Notes under the pieces: generated by a model
What the model was told of the DNA's origin: nothing
Databases searched by the model: none
What the model saw: the letters and a program-made list of their open reading frames with translations, nothing else
Part shown: in pieces, positions 63,961 through 64,000 of the stretch
How the letters are laid out: each line of letters opens with the position of its first letter
How positions within the stretch are numbered: the first letter of the stretch is position 1
Assembly: GCA_037176705.1 (NCBI GenBank)
Contig: CM073895.1
Coordinates: 5,728,551 to 5,792,550, forward strand
DNA: 64,000 nt
Origin: Molossus alvarezi
Lineage: Eukaryota; Chordata; Mammalia; Chiroptera; Molossidae
Reading direction: 5' to 3'
Position numbers and translations under genes: made by a program

Positions 63961-64000
63961 AGGCTCAAATTTGGGTTATCTTTTATCTATGGAATTCAGT

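Overview
The window is nuclear DNA from a vespertilionid bat (Myotis, Pipistrellus or Eptesicus type; genus not resolved). The evidence is about two dozen tRNA-derived Ves-type SINEs on both strands, many with A-tails and target-site duplications, plus LINE-1, L2, MIR and DNA-transposon relics. Coding DNA is split into short exons with GT/AG borders, so most long open frames here are chance or belong to tandem repeats.

Two genes are present, tail to tail. SLC45A1 (proton-associated sugar transporter of the major facilitator superfamily) runs on the + strand. I can place all eight coding exons (16446-33254). They join in phase into a 751-residue protein, with a poly(A) signal at 33355. A CpG-rich block at 11.3-11.7 kb with a six-copy 20-bp GC-box array, a CRE palindrome and a GC box is the best promoter candidate. 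RERE (atrophin family transcriptional corepressor) runs on the - strand. The last eleven coding exons lie between 54053 and 44021 and encode 1117 residues, from the last helix of the SANT domain through the GATA-type zinc finger, the proline-rich atrophin region and the Arg-Glu repeats to the stop. A 3' UTR of about 2.5 kb ends at a poly(A) signal at 41496-41501. Earlier RERE exons (BAH, ELM2, most of SANT) must lie beyond 64000. This neighbour order matches human 1p36.23.

Layout: 1-11.3 kb is upstream intergenic DNA (GC-rich patches, nested L1/LTR relics, a U4 snRNA retropseudogene, microsatellites). 11.3-33.4 kb is SLC45A1, whose introns carry three minisatellites. 33.4-36.5 kb is a 5'-truncated L1 on the - strand. 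36.5-41.5 kb is intergenic DNA with old repeats. 41.5-54.05 kb is the RERE 3' end, which has no Ves SINE at all. 54.05-64 kb is a large RERE intron.

I see no operon, phage, CRISPR array or novel enzymatic system. The most unusual structure is a ten-copy minisatellite at SLC45A1 coding exon 5. Its repeat unit contains the last 16 exon bases plus the splice donor, and most copies also carry an acceptor-like C-tract plus CAG, giving a row of decoy 16-nt exons. Other points of interest are the promoter GC-box array, a NAGNAG acceptor in RERE, a short tRNA-only SINE form seen twice, a mariner-like MITE, and two exon-like segments without a known gene in the large RERE intron.
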